Assembly (NCBI RefSeq): GCF_000741285.1
Contig: NZ_JGZE01000009.1
Coordinates: forward strand, 16 to 64,015
Reading direction: 5' to 3'
DNA length: 64,000 nucleotides
From: Bifidobacterium mongoliense DSM 21395
GTDB lineage: Bacteria; Actinomycetota; Actinomycetes; Actinomycetales; Bifidobacteriaceae
Shown here: positions 39,826-50,936 of the stretch, in pieces
Layout of the letters: every line of letters starts with the position of its first letter
How positions within the stretch are numbered: position 1 is the stretch's first letter
The notes under the pieces: model-generated
The model's database searches: none
What the model saw: only the letters and a program-made list of their open reading frames with translations
Told to the model about the DNA's origin: nothing
Position numbers and translations under genes: made by a program

Positions 39826-42573
39826 TTACTCCGCCTTGTCGTCGGAGCCGGTCGCAGTGTCTCCGGTTGCAATGTCGCCGGCAGCGGCGTCATCGGCAGC
39901 ATCCGCCGTGGTCTTCTCGGCGGCCGCTGCGCCATCGACGCTCTTGTCGGAATCCTCGTGGTTTCCGTCTCCGTCGTTGGCATCTCCGTCGTCGGAGTCC
40001 TCGTCGTCCTCGTTGCGGGCGATGGAGAGGATCTCGTCGTGCTTGTCGGGCTTGGCCAACGTCACGCCCTGGGTGTTGCGACCCGTGCGCTTGACCTCGT
40101 CGACGTCGGAGCGGATCACCTTGCCGGACTTCATGATGGCCATGACCTGATCGCTGTCGGACACGATCAGGGCACCGATGAGCGCGCCTCGCTCCTCGGT
40201 CAGGTGCACGGCTTTGACACCGTACCCGTTGCGTCCCTGCAGGCGGTATTCACCGATCGCGGTGCGCTTGGCGAAGCCCTGATTGGTGACGACCAGCAGA
40301 TCCTGTTCGGAATCCTCGGGCACCACATCCATGGCCAGCAGCTCGTCGCCGTCTCGGAACTTCATGCCCTGCACACCGGCGGTCTGGCGGCCCATGGGGC
40401 GCAGCTGCTGGTCGTCGGCGCGGAACTTCAGGCTCATGCCGAACTTCGATACGAGGATGATGTCGTCCTTCGCGTCACACAGGGCCGCACCGACCAGTTC
40501 GTCGGTGGGGTTGCCCTCGTCGTCGGCCATGAGCCGCACGGCGATGAGCCCGCCCTGACGCGGTGAATCGTATTCGGCCAACGCGGTCTTCTTGACCTTG
40601 CCGGAGCGGGTGGCGAGCACCAGATACTGCGAGACCTGATAATCGGGTATCGACAGGACGGTCTGGATGTTCTCGTCCGGGCCGAGCTGCAGCAGGTTCG
40701 CCACATGCTGACCCTTGGAGTCGCGCGACCCCTCGGGCAGCTCGTAGGCCTTGAGCCGGTACACACGGCCCTTGTTGGTGAAGAACAGCAGCCAGTTGTG
40801 CGTGGAGGTGAGGAAGAAGTGGTCAACCACATCGTCCTCGCGCAGGCGGGCTCCCTTGATGCCCTTGCCGCCGCGGTGCTGGGCGCGGTATTCGTCGGAC
40901 TTGGTGCGCTTGACGAACCCGGAGTGGGTCAACGTCACGACGACGTTCTCCTCGGCGATCAGGTCCTCGACGTTCATTTCGCCCGAATACGGCAGGATCT
41001 TCGTCCGGCGGTCGTCACCGTACTTGGCGACGATGTCGTCCAGCTCGTCGCCGACGATCTTGCGCTGGCGTTCGGGGTGGTCCAGGATGTCGTCGTAATC
41101 GGCGATGCGACGCATGAGCTCCTCATGCTCGTCCAGGATCTTCTGGCGCTCGAGGGCTGCCAGACGGCGCAGCTGCATGGTGAGGATGGCCTCGGCCTGC
41201 ACCTGGTCGACGTCGAGCAGCTCCATGAGTCCGGTGCGGGCGGTGTCGACGTCCTTGGAGGCGCGGATGAGGGCGATGACCTCTTCGATGAGATCGAGGG
41301 CTTTCAGGTACCCCTGCAGGATGTGGTCGCGCTCCTCGGCCTCGCGCTTGAGATAGCGCGTACGGCGTTCGATGACGTCCATCTCGTGGTTGACCCAATG
41401 GCGCACGAAGGCGTCGAGCGACAGGGTGCGCGGCACGCCGTCGACCAAAGCGAGCATGTTCGCGCCGAAGGTCTGCTGCAGCTGGGAGTGCTTGTACAGA
41501 TTGTTGAGCACGACCTTCGGCACGGCGTCGCGCTTGAGCACGAGCACGAGGCGCTGGCCGGTGCGGCCGGAGGTCTCGTCGCGCATGTCGGCGATGCTCT
41601 GGATCTTGCCGTCGCGCACGGCCTCGCGGATCGATACCACGAGCCGGTCCGGGTTGACCTGGTAGGGCAGCTCGGTGACCACCAGGCACATGCGCCCGTT
41701 GATCTCCTCGGTGTTGACCACGGCGCGCATGGTGATGAGACCGCGGCCGGTGCGGTAGGCCTGTTCGATGCCCTTATGGCCCAGGATGGTGGCACCCGTG
41801 GGGAAATCGGGTCCCTTGATGCGCTGGATCAGCGCCTCGAGCAGCTCCTCGCGGCTGGCGTCGGGGTGATCGAGCGCCCAGTGCACGCCGTCGGAGACCT
41901 CGCGCATGTTGTGCGGAGGAATGTTGGTGGCCATGCCCACGGCGATGCCTGCCGAACCGTTGACGAGCAAATTGGGGAAACGGGCCGGCAGCACGGTCGG
42001 CTCCATGGTCTTGCCGTCGTAGTTCGGGACGAAATCGACGGTGTCCTTGTCGATGTCGCGCACCATCTCCATGGCGAGCGGCGCCATACGGCATTCGGTG
42101 TACCTCATGGCGGCAGCGGGGTCGTCTCCGGGAGAGCCGAAGTTGCCTTGACCATCGACGAGCATGTACCGCATCGACCACGACTGGGCCATACGCACCA
42201 AGGTCTCGTAGATGGCCGAATCGCCGTGCGGATGGTACTTGCCCATCACGTCGCCCACGACGCGGGAGCACTTGTTGTATCCGCGGTCGGGCCGGTATCC
42301 GCCGTCGTACATCGCGTAGATCACGCGACGGTGCACGGGCTTCATGCCGTCGCGCACGTCCGGCAGGGCGCGCTCGACGATGACCGAAAGCGCGTAGGCC
42401 AGATAGGACTCGCGCATCTCCTGCTGCAGGTCCATGTGCTTGACGCGTTCGCCCTGCAACAGACCGTAATCGGTGTTGTCGGCCTCCTGCGGGCTCAGGG
42501 GTTCGAGCGAACCGTCCTGGGGTTCCGAATCGTTCGTCCCGGCGTCACCGGGGGTGTGCATATCGTCTGCCAC
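39826..42573 (-). CDS. gyrA: DNA gyrase subunit A
   Basis: 915 residues from GTG 42573 (AAGGAACGACA before it). The tower/winged-helix core includes [24 protein letters not shown]. The active-site Tyr lies in [15 protein letters not shown]. The quinolone-determining stretch [20 protein letters not shown] has Ser at the E. coli 83 position and Glu at the 87 position (Glu is natural in several Gram-positives). GyrA box in the C-terminal pinwheel: RGGKGIKG. The tail after about 850 is a long acidic, Asp/Ala-rich extension. With GyrB it introduces negative supercoils. Confidence 0.98.
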   Translation of the reverse strand: MADDMHTPGDAGTNDSEPQDGSLEPLSPQEADNTDYGLLQGERVKHMDLQQEMRESYLAYALSVIVERALPDVRDGMKPVHRRVIYAMYDGGYRPDRGYNKCSRVVGDVMGKYHPHGDSAIYETLVRMAQSWSMRYMLVDGQGNFGSPGDDPAAAMRYTECRMAPLAMEMVRDIDKDTVDFVPNYDGKTMEPTVLPARFPNLLVNGSAGIAVGMATNIPPHNMREVSDGVHWALDHPDASREELLEALIQRIKGPDFPTGATILGHKGIEQAYRTGRGLITMRAVVNTEEINGRMCLVVTELPYQVNPDRLVVSIREAVRDGKIQSIADMRDETSGRTGQRLVLVLKRDAVPKVVLNNLYKHSQLQQTFGANMLALVDGVPRTLSLDAFVRHWVNHEMDVIERRTRYLKREAEERDHILQGYLKALDLIEEVIALIRASKDVDTARTGLMELLDVDQVQAEAILTMQLRRLAALERQKILDEHEELMRRIADYDDILDHPERQRKIVGDELDDIVAKYGDDRRTKILPYSGEMNVEDLIAEENVVVTLTHSGFVKRTKSDEYRAQHRGGKGIKGARLREDDVVDHFFLTSTHNWLLFFTNKGRVYRLKAYELPEGSRDSKGQHVANLLQLGPDENIQTVLSIPDYQVSQYLVLATRSGKVKKTALAEYDSPRQGGLIAVRLMADDEGNPTDELVGAALCDAKDDIILVSKFGMSLKFRADDQQLRPMGRQTAGVQGMKFRDGDELLAMDVVPEDSEQDLLVVTNQGFAKRTAIGEYRLQGRNGYGVKAVHLTEERGALIGALIVSDSDQVMAIMKSGKVIRSDVDEVKRTGRNTQGVTLAKPDKHDEILSIARNEDDEDSDDGDANDGDGNHEDSDKSVDGAAAAEKTTADAADDAAAGDIATGDTATGSDDKAE

Positions 42574-42698
42574 TGTCGTTCCTTATGCTTGTGCTTTCCT
42601 GATACGTTCTCGTTCGTGGTGCCGTCGCCGCTGCGCGACCACCGCTGCACCCCTGTGATCCGCGAGGCGCTGCGCCGCCGGGATCACGGGATGGTGGG

Positions 42699-44951
42699 TC
42701 AGGCGTCGATGAACCTCGCATCATGCGCGTTGCGTTGGATGAAGAGACGACGGGGCTCGACCTCATCGCCCATGAGCATGGAGAAGGTCTCGTCGGCCTG
42801 GGCCGCGTCCTCGATGTGAATGCGCTTGAGGATGCGATGCTCGGGATCCATGGTGGTCTCCCAGAGCTCCTGATAGCTCATCTCGCCCAGACCCTTGTAC
42901 CGCTGGATGCCTTCGCCCTTGGGCAGCTGGCGGCCGGCTTTCTTGCCCTGCGCCAGGACGCGGTCGCGTTCGGCGTCGGTGTACACGAAGTCATGCGCGC
43001 CCTTCGTCCACTTGAGCCGGTACAGCGGCGGCATGGCGACGTAGACGTACCCGGCCGTGACCATCGGCCGCATGTAGCGGAAGAAGAGGGTGAGGTTCAG
43101 GGTCGCGATGTGGGCGCCGTCGACATCGGCATCCGCCATGATGATGACCTTGTGGTAGCGCACCTTGTTCAGATCGAAGTCCTCGCCGTAGCCGCCGCCG
43201 ACCGCGGTGATGAGGGACTCGATGGTCTCGGATTTCATCATGCGTTCGAACGAGGCGCGTTCGGTGTTGAGGATCTTACCGCGCAACGGCAGGATCGCCT
43301 GCGTGATGGGGTTGCGCCCCTGGATTGCGGAGCCGCCTGCCGAATCGCCCTCGACGATGAACAGCTCGCATTCCTCGGGATTGTTCGACTGGCAGTCCTT
43401 GAGCTTGTCGGGCATGCCCGCGGTCTCGAAGATGGACTTGCGCCGGGTGTTCTCACGCGCTTTCTTCGCGGCGAGACGGGCCCGGGAAGCCTCCATGGAC
43501 TTCTGGATGATGTTACGCGCCTCACCGGGATGGGCGTCGAACCAGTCCCCCAGACGTTCGGTCATCACCCGCTGGACGAAAGTCTTCGCCTCGGAGTTGC
43601 CGAGCTTCGTCTTCGTCTGGCCTTCGAACTGCGGGTTGGTGAGCTTGACGGAGATGACGGCGGTCAATCCTTCGCGCACGTCGTCGCCCGACAGGTTCTC
43701 GTCCTTGTCCTTGAGGATGCCCTTGTCCCTTGCGTACCGGTTCACCAGTGAGGTCAGCGCGGCGCGGAAGCCCTCCTCGTGCGTGCCGCCCTCGGTGGTG
43801 GAGATGGTGTTGGCGAAGGTGTGCACGGCCTCGGAATACGCGGTCGTCCATTGCATGGCCACTTCGGCGGAGATGCCGAGCTTCACGTCCTCGGCGTCCA
43901 AGTCGATGATGTCCTCTTCGACCGGGGTGGACTTGCGGGACTTGACCAGGTATTCGACGTAGTCCTTGATGCCGTTCTCATAACGGTAGGAGACGCTCTG
44001 GTTGAGTTCCTCGATGACGTTGTCGCCATCGCCGGTCACCTCGTCGCCGGCGGTTTCCGCACGGCGCATATCGGTCAGGGTGATGCGCAGGCCCTTGTTG
44101 AGGAAGGCCATCTGCTGGAACCGCGACCGTAAAGTCTCGAAGTCGTAGACGGTGGTTTCGAAGATCGCCGGATCGGCCCAGAACGTCACGCTCGTGCCCG
44201 TGCCCTCATCAGGCGCCATCGGGGCGCCTTGCTTGAGTGGGGCGACCGAATGCTGGTCCACGAAACTCTGCGTCCAGTGATAGCCCTGACGGCGCACCTC
44301 GACGTCGATCCTGGTCGACAGCGCGTTGACGACCGAGATGCCCACGCCGTGCAGGCCACCGGAGACCGCGTATCCGCCGCCGCCGAACTTGCCGCCGGCG
44401 TGCAGCTTCGTCATGACGGTCTCCACACCGGAGACCCCCTCGCCCGGCACTTCGTCGACGGGGATGCCTCGGCCGTCGTCCACCACGCGGATGCCGTTGT
44501 CGGGCAGGATGGTGACTTCGATATGCGTGGCATACCCGGCCAGAGCCTCATCGACCGAATTATCGACGATCTCGTACACCAGATGGTGCAGACCACGGGG
44601 GCTGGTCGAGCCGATGTACATGCCCGGTCGAATCCTCACCGCCTCCAGACCTTCAAGCACGCGAAGATCGCTGGCATCGTAATGCTCGGGCGACAAGGTG
44701 TCGTCGAGCTGGGACTCGTCATGCCCCAGTTCGGTGCTCTCGTCGTCTTCCTGGCCAGCACCCTGACCGGCACCCCGCTCGACGGCATCGTCGGATGGTG
44801 CCCCTTGTTGGGCGTTCGGCTGCGCATCGTTCATATCAGGCGTCATACCAGTCGTCATATCGCGCGCATCCCCATGCATATCCTCATGATCATCAGGTTG
44901 GCGATCATGCCCGGCCTCTGCAGCCGCGCCATCCACTCCAAGTTCTGCCAC
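42699..44951 (-). CDS. gyrB: DNA gyrase subunit B
   Basis: 750 residues from GTG 44951 (AAGGAC before it). The GHKL ATPase domain starts near 90: YDASDLRVLEGLEAVRIRPG, EIVDNSVDEALAG, GLHGVGISVVNALS. The TOPRIM domain has EECELFIVEGDSAGGSA and the DxD motif IMADADVDG. The C terminus ends MGDEVEPRRLFIQRNA. It has about 90 residues more at the N terminus than usual, an acidic/Gln-rich extension (HDRQPDDHEDMHGDARD). The gene lies between DUF721 and gyrA in the standard actinobacterial order. Confidence 0.98.
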   Translation of the reverse strand: MAELGVDGAAAEAGHDRQPDDHEDMHGDARDMTTGMTPDMNDAQPNAQQGAPSDDAVERGAGQGAGQEDDESTELGHDESQLDDTLSPEHYDASDLRVLEGLEAVRIRPGMYIGSTSPRGLHHLVYEIVDNSVDEALAGYATHIEVTILPDNGIRVVDDGRGIPVDEVPGEGVSGVETVMTKLHAGGKFGGGGYAVSGGLHGVGISVVNALSTRIDVEVRRQGYHWTQSFVDQHSVAPLKQGAPMAPDEGTGTSVTFWADPAIFETTVYDFETLRSRFQQMAFLNKGLRITLTDMRRAETAGDEVTGDGDNVIEELNQSVSYRYENGIKDYVEYLVKSRKSTPVEEDIIDLDAEDVKLGISAEVAMQWTTAYSEAVHTFANTISTTEGGTHEEGFRAALTSLVNRYARDKGILKDKDENLSGDDVREGLTAVISVKLTNPQFEGQTKTKLGNSEAKTFVQRVMTERLGDWFDAHPGEARNIIQKSMEASRARLAAKKARENTRRKSIFETAGMPDKLKDCQSNNPEECELFIVEGDSAGGSAIQGRNPITQAILPLRGKILNTERASFERMMKSETIESLITAVGGGYGEDFDLNKVRYHKVIIMADADVDGAHIATLNLTLFFRYMRPMVTAGYVYVAMPPLYRLKWTKGAHDFVYTDAERDRVLAQGKKAGRQLPKGEGIQRYKGLGEMSYQELWETTMDPEHRILKRIHIEDAAQADETFSMLMGDEVEPRRLFIQRNAHDARFIDA

Positions 44952-45074
44952 AAACAGTCCTTCCGATATCCGTATGAAGGGCGATCTTATGATCGATATG
45001 CCCTAGAACGTCAATAATGGGCCCCTGGAGGCCCTTACATACACTGCATGTGAGTCTACTCGTGGGCCGGGACG

Positions 45075-45581
45075 TTACCGCTGTGAACCGGGATAGCGTG
45101 AATCGTTGGTATTCCGGGGTTTCCGGCCTCCCGAGAAGCGCTGTGATCCCGGTCCCGCAACCCGTATCTCACGGATATCCAGGCTTGAGAGCCGCTCGCG
45201 TATGGTGTGCGTCAGCTGAGGAATGAGATAGGTCAGTTGTGTGGCCCAGACCGTCGATTCGGCGCGTATGGTCAGCACGCCCTCATCGCAGCCCACGACC
45301 GTGGAATGCATGGCTATGGCGCCACCGACGACCTGATCCCAGTGGTTACGCAGCTTGGCAAGCTCCAGATTCGGCGCCCAATTGCCTGTGAGCGCCATCG
45401 CCGCCAGCACCGACCCCAGATGATCGGGATCGCGGCCGGGTTTGCCGAAGCTCTCCCATGCATCCTGCTCGCGTTGCTTGTGATCGCGGAACACCCCGGA
45501 CCGTGCGGCAAGGCGCTGGAACACCTCCGCCGGCAGTTTGCGCTGATCAAGATGAAGCGTCACGACGATGGGCGGTGTCAT
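45075..45581 (-). CDS. DUF721 protein (DciA-like helicase loader)
   Basis: 168 residues. The DUF721 core is ALTGNWAPNLELAKLRNHWDQVVGGAIAMHS and GVLTIRAESTVWATQLTYLIPQL near 70-130, with a basic tail. In actinobacteria this gene lies between recF and gyrB. Homologues (DciA) recruit the replicative helicase DnaB at the origin. The start overlaps the recF stop by 4 nt, showing translational coupling. Assignment as DciA rests on domain and location. Confidence 0.88.
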   Translation of the reverse strand: MTPPIVVTLHLDQRKLPAEVFQRLAARSGVFRDHKQREQDAWESFGKPGRDPDHLGSVLAAMALTGNWAPNLELAKLRNHWDQVVGGAIAMHSTVVGCDEGVLTIRAESTVWATQLTYLIPQLTHTIRERLSSLDIREIRVAGPGSQRFSGGRKPRNTNDSRYPGSQR

Positions 45582-46978
45582 TCCCCGTCCCCCCCGGCGT
45601 CCGACCGCCGCTCATCCGGTTTCGCCGACTGCGACGCATCCGGTTGCAAAACCGGCGCGGACAACGCCGTGGGCGCCGATGCGGTCTCCGATACCGCTGA
45701 GCCGTGGTCATCCCCCATGCGCATGGCGTGGATACGCTCGACCAGCGAGGCGTTGATGTCATCGGTGGGCGCACGCAGTCCCTCGACGTCGATGACATGG
45801 GCACCGGGGATATCGGGGATATCGCTCGCCGCGGCCACGGTGATGAGCACCTGGCCCTGATGACGCGCGAAATCGAGGATCATACGGCGTCTGGAGTCGT
45901 CGAGCTGGGCGAAGACATCGTCGAGCAGCACGATGGGCGTCTCCCGACCGTCCTGGGCGAGCCGTTCGAGCAGCGCCATCTTGAGTGCCAACGCCAACGT
46001 CCACATCTCGCCGTTCGAGGCGAACTCGCGCGCCGGCATGCCATCGAGTTCGAGGTCCATGTCATCGCGGTGCGGGCCGATGAGGTTCCGGCCACGGGCC
46101 ACCTCACCGGGGTATATGCGTTGGAAATGTTCGCTGATGGCCGTCTGCGGATCGTCTAGGTCCATGACCTCCTCGAACGAGGGTCGATACGCCAGCCCCA
46201 CCGTCTCATCGCTGTGCCGCTCCCCCGCCAGCGATCGGTAGATATCGGGGAATCCGTGCAGGAGGTCGTCGACGATATGGCGGCGGTCACGGGTCAGGGC
46301 CACACCGGCTTCGATGAACTGTCCGGTCCAGATCTCCAGGCCGCTCAACACGTTGTCGACATCACCGGGTTCCCGCTGTGCCAGCGAATGGAGCAGCACC
46401 GCCCGCTGCCGTGCGATCCTGGTGAACCGCTGCAGATGCTCGGCATACCCCGGCACCAGCAACGCCCCGGTCTGATCGAGGAAGGTCCTGCGCTGGGCCG
46501 GATCCCCGGACACCAGCCACTGATCCTCGGGAGCGAACATGACGCTGGGCACCTGACCGACGATGTCGCGCAGATACAGGGAACGACCTGAATCGATGCG
46601 CGCACGGTTCGTGCCCTTCGCATGAATGGTGGCCTCGTAGGTGACGGGGTTGCGGTTGTCCATCTCCGGGACCTCGCCCTGATCCTGTTCGTCCCGGTCC
46701 TCCCCATCGGACCGCTCCCCCATCGACTCCGCACCGGCTTTCGCGCTGTGGACGTTGGCCCGTATGGTCGCCTTGCCCTGTCCACGCTCCACGAGCGCCG
46801 CGGAATGCGAGGCACGATGGCTCGCGCCAGTCGAGAGCACTTCGACGGCCTCGATGATGTTCGTTTTGCCCAATCCGTTGAATCCCTGCAGGATATTGAC
46901 GCCGCTGTCGAAATCCACCACGCAATGATCCCATGAGCGGAAATGGTCGAGCACAAGACGCGAGATATACACGATCAT
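45578..46978 (-). CDS. recF: DNA replication and repair protein RecF
   Basis: 466 residues from ATG 46978, longer than the usual 360-400. IVYISRLVLDHFRSWDH at the start, Walker A GFNGLGKTNIIEAV, signature NLIGPHRDDMDLELDG, Walker B/D-loop IVLLDDVFAQLDDSRR. An acidic insertion (about residues 75-110; ERSDGEDRDEQDQGEVPEMD) interrupts the N-terminal domain. A Ser/Pro-rich tail follows about residue 420. It binds gaps and loads RecA with RecO/RecR. It is downstream of dnaN in the same operon. Confidence 0.96.
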   Translation of the reverse strand: MIVYISRLVLDHFRSWDHCVVDFDSGVNILQGFNGLGKTNIIEAVEVLSTGASHRASHSAALVERGQGKATIRANVHSAKAGAESMGERSDGEDRDEQDQGEVPEMDNRNPVTYEATIHAKGTNRARIDSGRSLYLRDIVGQVPSVMFAPEDQWLVSGDPAQRRTFLDQTGALLVPGYAEHLQRFTRIARQRAVLLHSLAQREPGDVDNVLSGLEIWTGQFIEAGVALTRDRRHIVDDLLHGFPDIYRSLAGERHSDETVGLAYRPSFEEVMDLDDPQTAISEHFQRIYPGEVARGRNLIGPHRDDMDLELDGMPAREFASNGEMWTLALALKMALLERLAQDGRETPIVLLDDVFAQLDDSRRRMILDFARHQGQVLITVAAASDIPDIPGAHVIDVEGLRAPTDDINASLVERIHAMRMGDDHGSAVSETASAPTALSAPVLQPDASQSAKPDERRSDAGGDGE

Positions 46979-47062
46979 TCTTTCCGTTCGAAAGTGGTCG
47001 CCCGAAGGCGAGCGGGCCGGCGACACGCGAACCATGCCATCGCCGGCCTGGTGAGCATGGGG

Positions 47063-48187
47063 TCAGGAGTTGTAGCGCATCGGCACGAGCAGGTACCGGT
47101 AATCCATCGATTCGTCGGAATCGGCCTCCTGCTGGCCGTTGAATTCCACCGGCTTGACGGCCGTCGTCATCTTCATGCGGACGAAGGGTTCCGTGATGGC
47201 GGAAAGGCCCTCGATGAGGTACATGGGGTTGAACGCGACGGTGATGTCCTCACCATCCATATCGAGGCCCAGGCTTTCCTTGGCCTGGGATTCGTCGGCG
47301 GATCCGGCGGACAGCACCAGTTCCTGACCGCTGCAGGTCATGCGGATCGGGGCGTTGCGCTCCGCGACGAGCGAGACCCGCTTGATGGCGTTGATGAGGT
47401 CCTGACGGTTGACCACCGCCTGAATCGGATAGGAATCTCCAAAGAGCCGGTCGATGGCCGGGAATTCGCCGTCGATGAGCTGCGACGTCGAGACCCGGCC
47501 GGCGTTTTCGAATCCCAGCAACGAGGGGTTCTCCGTATCGAAGTCGATGCTGACGTTCTGGTGTTCGTCCAGCGACTTCGCGGTGTCACGCAGCAACGAG
47601 CCACGAACGAGCGTCGTGGTGTCGACATCGGGATCCACCGGAGTCCAGGAGAAACTCGAACGGGACAGACGGAACCGATCGGTCGACGTCATGACGACGG
47701 AGTCGCCGTTGAATTGGATGCGTACGCCGGTGAGCACCGGACGGTTTTCCTCACGCGAGACCGCAACGGAAGCCTGGGACACGGCCTGTACGAAGGTCTG
47801 GGCATCGACTTGGCCGAGCATGGCGGGTACGGACGGCAGATCCGGGTATTCGGACAACGGCATGAGCTGCAGGGTGAACGTCGACTTGCCCGAGGTGATG
47901 GTCATCGTGGTATCGGCCGTCTCGAGCCGCGTGGTGGCGGCGGGCAATGATTTCGTGATGTCGGCCAGGAGTTTGCCGTAGACCAGTGCGCCGCCCGCTT
48001 CGTCCACGCCGGCTTCGATGTGGTGACGGGCGGAGATCTCATAGTTGAAGGCGCTGAGCTGCAGGGCCCCATCGGCGGCTTCGAGTCGAATGCCAGCCAG
48101 GATGGGCTGTGCCGGACGTGCGTCGATGACGCGTGTGGTCCAGGCTACGGCATCAGCCAATGCTGCTGAATCGATTTCGACTTTCAT
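47063..48187 (-). CDS. dnaN: DNA polymerase III beta sliding clamp
   Basis: 374 residues, standard length. Three clamp folds can be traced: MKVEIDSAALADAVAWTTR start, FTLQLMPLSEYPDLP at the domain 1-2 border, GEFPAIDRLFGDSYPIQAVV in domain 2-3. The C terminus DYRYLLVPMRYNS gives the family ending (usual P-M-R-L replaced by PMRY). It encircles DNA and tethers DNA polymerase. It lies downstream of dnaA, separated by a DnaA-box region. Confidence 0.98.
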   Translation of the reverse strand: MKVEIDSAALADAVAWTTRVIDARPAQPILAGIRLEAADGALQLSAFNYEISARHHIEAGVDEAGGALVYGKLLADITKSLPAATTRLETADTTMTITSGKSTFTLQLMPLSEYPDLPSVPAMLGQVDAQTFVQAVSQASVAVSREENRPVLTGVRIQFNGDSVVMTSTDRFRLSRSSFSWTPVDPDVDTTTLVRGSLLRDTAKSLDEHQNVSIDFDTENPSLLGFENAGRVSTSQLIDGEFPAIDRLFGDSYPIQAVVNRQDLINAIKRVSLVAERNAPIRMTCSGQELVLSAGSADESQAKESLGLDMDGEDITVAFNPMYLIEGLSAITEPFVRMKMTTAVKPVEFNGQQEADSDESMDYRYLLVPMRYNS

Positions 48188-48781
48188 GCGTTTCCTCGTT
48201 TCGGTGGTATCGCTTCCTCGGTTATTCTAGCCGTTTTCGTCCGGCCGACTTTTGTTGGCGCATCGCGGCGTTATCGGTACCACGATGAACGTAAGTCATA
48301 TCAAGTAGTCGCCATAATAAGCCCGGTGGATACGGTGGATAAGTATCGTCAGACTTACCGGCGGTTGATTTTCGAGGGTAGTCGGTGATGTGGATAACTT
48401 CTGCGCGGGATGTGGATAAGTCGATGAGTTATCCACCGCCGTAGAAGCCGGTTTGAGGTATCCACATAATCCGCGGTGTTATGCACGATGCATCCACGGG
48501 AAAATGGCCTTCATCCACCGGTTAGTCGCAGGGTTTACACACATATGTGCATAACGATGTGGATATCTTTGTCGTATGCAACGACCCGAATCGGAGTGTC
48601 GCGGGCGTTCGTGACACGATCTCGCGCGATGGCCGATATGGCGTTGTCAGCGTTGTTGTGACGGACGGGTGGATACCGACCGGGCATGGTCGGTGTGGGA
48701 AGAGCATGAAGTCGACCTTGATATGGCAATATCAGCCACTGCGAAGGTGAGATGCCGTTCGCAGCGGCTGAGCGAATGTCG
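48188..48781. other. dnaN-dnaA intergenic region with DnaA boxes (candidate oriC part)
   Basis: No gene. DnaA-box-like 9-mers: GTGGATAAG 48335-48343, GTGGATAAC 48390-48398, GTGGATAAG 48412-48420, TTATCCACC 48429-48437, and TATCCACA 48459-48466. Looser TTATGCACG (48479-48487) and GTGCATAAC sequences lie beyond. Both orientations occur. Together with the next box cluster beyond dnaA, this is a typical actinobacterial origin layout. Confidence 0.75.
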
Positions 48782-50407
48782 TCAGTCGGTCGAGCCCTGC
48801 TTGAGACGGACCGTCAGCTCCATGACGTAGTTGTAGATCTCCTGCTTTTCCTGCATCTCGCCGGTGATGCGGGTGTAGGCGTGCATGACGGTGGTGTGAT
48901 CGCGACCGCCAAACACCTCGCCGATGTCGACCAGGCTCATGCTCGTCATTTCCCGGGCGAGGTACATGGCGACCTGCCGGGCCAGCGCGACGTTCTTCGT
49001 ACGGGCGCGGCCCACGAGATCATCGAAGGTCAGGTGGAAGTATTTGGCGACCTGGCCGATGATGTCCGTCGGTTTGACCTCCACGTCGGTGGTGAAGAAG
49101 TCCTGCAGGGTCTGCTCGGCGAGGGCGCGTGAGACGGGTTGATTGCTCAGCGACGCCACGGCGGTGACCCGCGTGAGCGCGCCCTCGAGTTCCCTGATGT
49201 TCTCGGTGAACCGCTCGGCGATGAGGTCGAGGGCATCGTAGGGGATGTTCGAATGGCTCATCGAGGCCATCATGCGCAGGATGGCGATGCGGGTTTCGAG
49301 ATCCGGCGGCTTGATGTCGACCGTCAGTCCCGACTCGAACCGTGAGATCAGCCTCGCCTCGAACCCTTTGAGGTTCTTGGGGGCCACATCGGAGGCGATC
49401 ACGATGCGCTTGTTGGCCTGGTACAGCGAATTGAACGTATGGAAGAACTGTTCGAGTGTGGCCTCTTTGCCGCCCAGGAACTGGATGTCGTCGATGAGCA
49501 GGACATCGACCTCGCGGTACCGTCGATTGAAATCGGCGATCTGACCCTGGCTCTGGTTCGGTGTCTGCAACGCCTCGATGAATTCGTTGGTGAATTCCTC
49601 GCTGGTGACATACCGCACCTTGACGGAAGGCGTCTTGACGAGGGCGTAATTGCCGATGGCGTTGAGCAGATGGGTTTTGCCCAATCCGGAACCGCCATAG
49701 ATGCACAAGGGGTTGAAGTCGCGTCCCGAGCCTTCGGCGACGGCCAGGGCCACGGTTCTGGCGAATCGGTTCGAGTCACCGGGCACGAAGGTGTCGAATG
49801 TCGCATTCTTGTTGAGATGCGTGGCCGGGTCGAGTATGGCCTTGTGGCTGTTGACGGGATAGGCTCCGGGTGCCTCATCGGTCGCGGCGGCCGCAGGCGC
49901 GGCCGAGGGCATCGTCATGGTGTCGACCGCGGGTCGGCTGGATGGCGCGATGGGGTCGGTGCCGGCGGGCAATACGCCCTGCGTGGCGGTCGCATGGTCC
50001 GCGGCGACGTCATGCGGAACCGGTGATGGCGATGAGGTTTGAACAGGTGCCGAGCCCGTGCCCTGTTGCGGTGTGGTCTGTGATCGCCGCACTGATGGCG
50101 GTTCGACGCTGTCCGTCGGAGTCGGTTCACTGGGCGGCACGATTTTGAAGGCGGGGAACATATCCACGCCGGTGACCATCTTGAGCGCGGTGAGCAACGG
50201 ACCGTTCATCTCGCCCTGCAACGCCTGCTGGGTAGAACCGTTCACGACGCACAGCACGATGGTGGTGCCGAACACCGCCTCGGGCGTCACGCCTTCAAGC
50301 CAACCCTTGGCACGCGGTGTGATGGCGGAGCTGTGCTGCAGGATCGCCAGCGCATCCGACCAGATCTGAACGGCCTGTATGGCAGGGGCCGTCTGTGGTT
50401 CCGCCAT
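48782..50407 (-). CDS. dnaA: Chromosomal replication initiator DnaA
   Basis: 541 residues from ATG 50407 (AAAGGGGA site). Domain I runs to about residue 90. Domain II is a long Pro/Ser/Thr/Ala-rich linker (about 90-200). Domain III has Walker [19 protein letters not shown], Walker [17 protein letters not shown] and arginine-finger region [13 protein letters not shown]. Domain IV has the DnaA-box [41 protein letters not shown]. It binds DnaA boxes, opens the origin and recruits the helicase. It is transcribed away from rpmH. Confidence 0.98.
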   Translation of the reverse strand: MAEPQTAPAIQAVQIWSDALAILQHSSAITPRAKGWLEGVTPEAVFGTTIVLCVVNGSTQQALQGEMNGPLLTALKMVTGVDMFPAFKIVPPSEPTPTDSVEPPSVRRSQTTPQQGTGSAPVQTSSPSPVPHDVAADHATATQGVLPAGTDPIAPSSRPAVDTMTMPSAAPAAAATDEAPGAYPVNSHKAILDPATHLNKNATFDTFVPGDSNRFARTVALAVAEGSGRDFNPLCIYGGSGLGKTHLLNAIGNYALVKTPSVKVRYVTSEEFTNEFIEALQTPNQSQGQIADFNRRYREVDVLLIDDIQFLGGKEATLEQFFHTFNSLYQANKRIVIASDVAPKNLKGFEARLISRFESGLTVDIKPPDLETRIAILRMMASMSHSNIPYDALDLIAERFTENIRELEGALTRVTAVASLSNQPVSRALAEQTLQDFFTTDVEVKPTDIIGQVAKYFHLTFDDLVGRARTKNVALARQVAMYLAREMTSMSLVDIGEVFGGRDHTTVMHAYTRITGEMQEKQEIYNYVMELTVRLKQGSTD

Positions 50408-50779
50408 ACAACCGTCCCCTTTCAGTTCGTGACTATTCGGTATGGTGCCCAACGACAAATGAGTACAGATGTCATGTTTACTCTTATTACGCGAAGTTAT
50501 CCACAGCCTAGCGTGTTGTAATCACTCGATTGTGAATAACACGCATGTAATTTGTGGATAACTTTCCCCGCGCTTTTCCCATCATTCCAACGGTTTGGGC
50601 GGATTCCGGCATGTGCCGCACGGGTGTGGGTTCACTCTTCGAACCCTGTGGATAACGGGTGTGGATGAGGATCGGAAGCCCGGTTGGTTTGACGAAATGT
50701 CAGGGGTGAGAGTACCTTGATAGAGCTTGACTCATGAGGAGCCATGTTTTGGCATGGCTGAAAACCGGGAGCGTTACCT
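50408..50779. other. dnaA-rpmH intergenic region with DnaA boxes (candidate oriC)
   Basis: Three perfect boxes: TTATCCACA 50497-50505, TGTGGATAA 50553-50561 and TGTGGATAA 50647-50655. A looser TGTGAATAA lies at 50531-50539. The stretch around 50,480-50,560 is AT-rich for this genome (TTGTAATCACTC, CATGTAATTTG) and could be the unwinding element. Divergent promoters for dnaA and rpmH must also lie here. Confidence 0.8.
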
Positions 50780-50914
50780 ATGAAGAGGACATTCCAACCG
50801 AATAACCGTCGTCGTCACATGAAGCACGGGTTCCGCGTGCGTATGCGTACGCGTGCAGGCCGCGCGCTGATCAACCGTCGTCGTGGCAAGGGCCGCAAGT
50901 CCCTGTCCGCCTGA
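50780..50914 (+). CDS. rpmH: 50S ribosomal protein L34
   Basis: 44 codons starting [19 protein letters not shown] and ending [10 protein letters not shown]. It is the highly conserved, very basic L34 that is part of the large ribosomal subunit near the rRNA core. Location next to dnaA is conserved in most bacteria. The gene heads the rpmH-rnpA-yidD-yidC-jag operon. Confidence 0.98.
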   Translation: MKRTFQPNNRRRHMKHGFRVRMRTRAGRALINRRRGKGRKSLSA

Positions 50915-50936
50915 TTCGCGAACGGCGGGGAGAGCT

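Noticed and set aside
40705..42819. 704-codon plus-strand open frame opposite gyrA
   Set aside because: Mirror frame of gyrA. Leu/Asp/Val/His-rich text with no family likeness.
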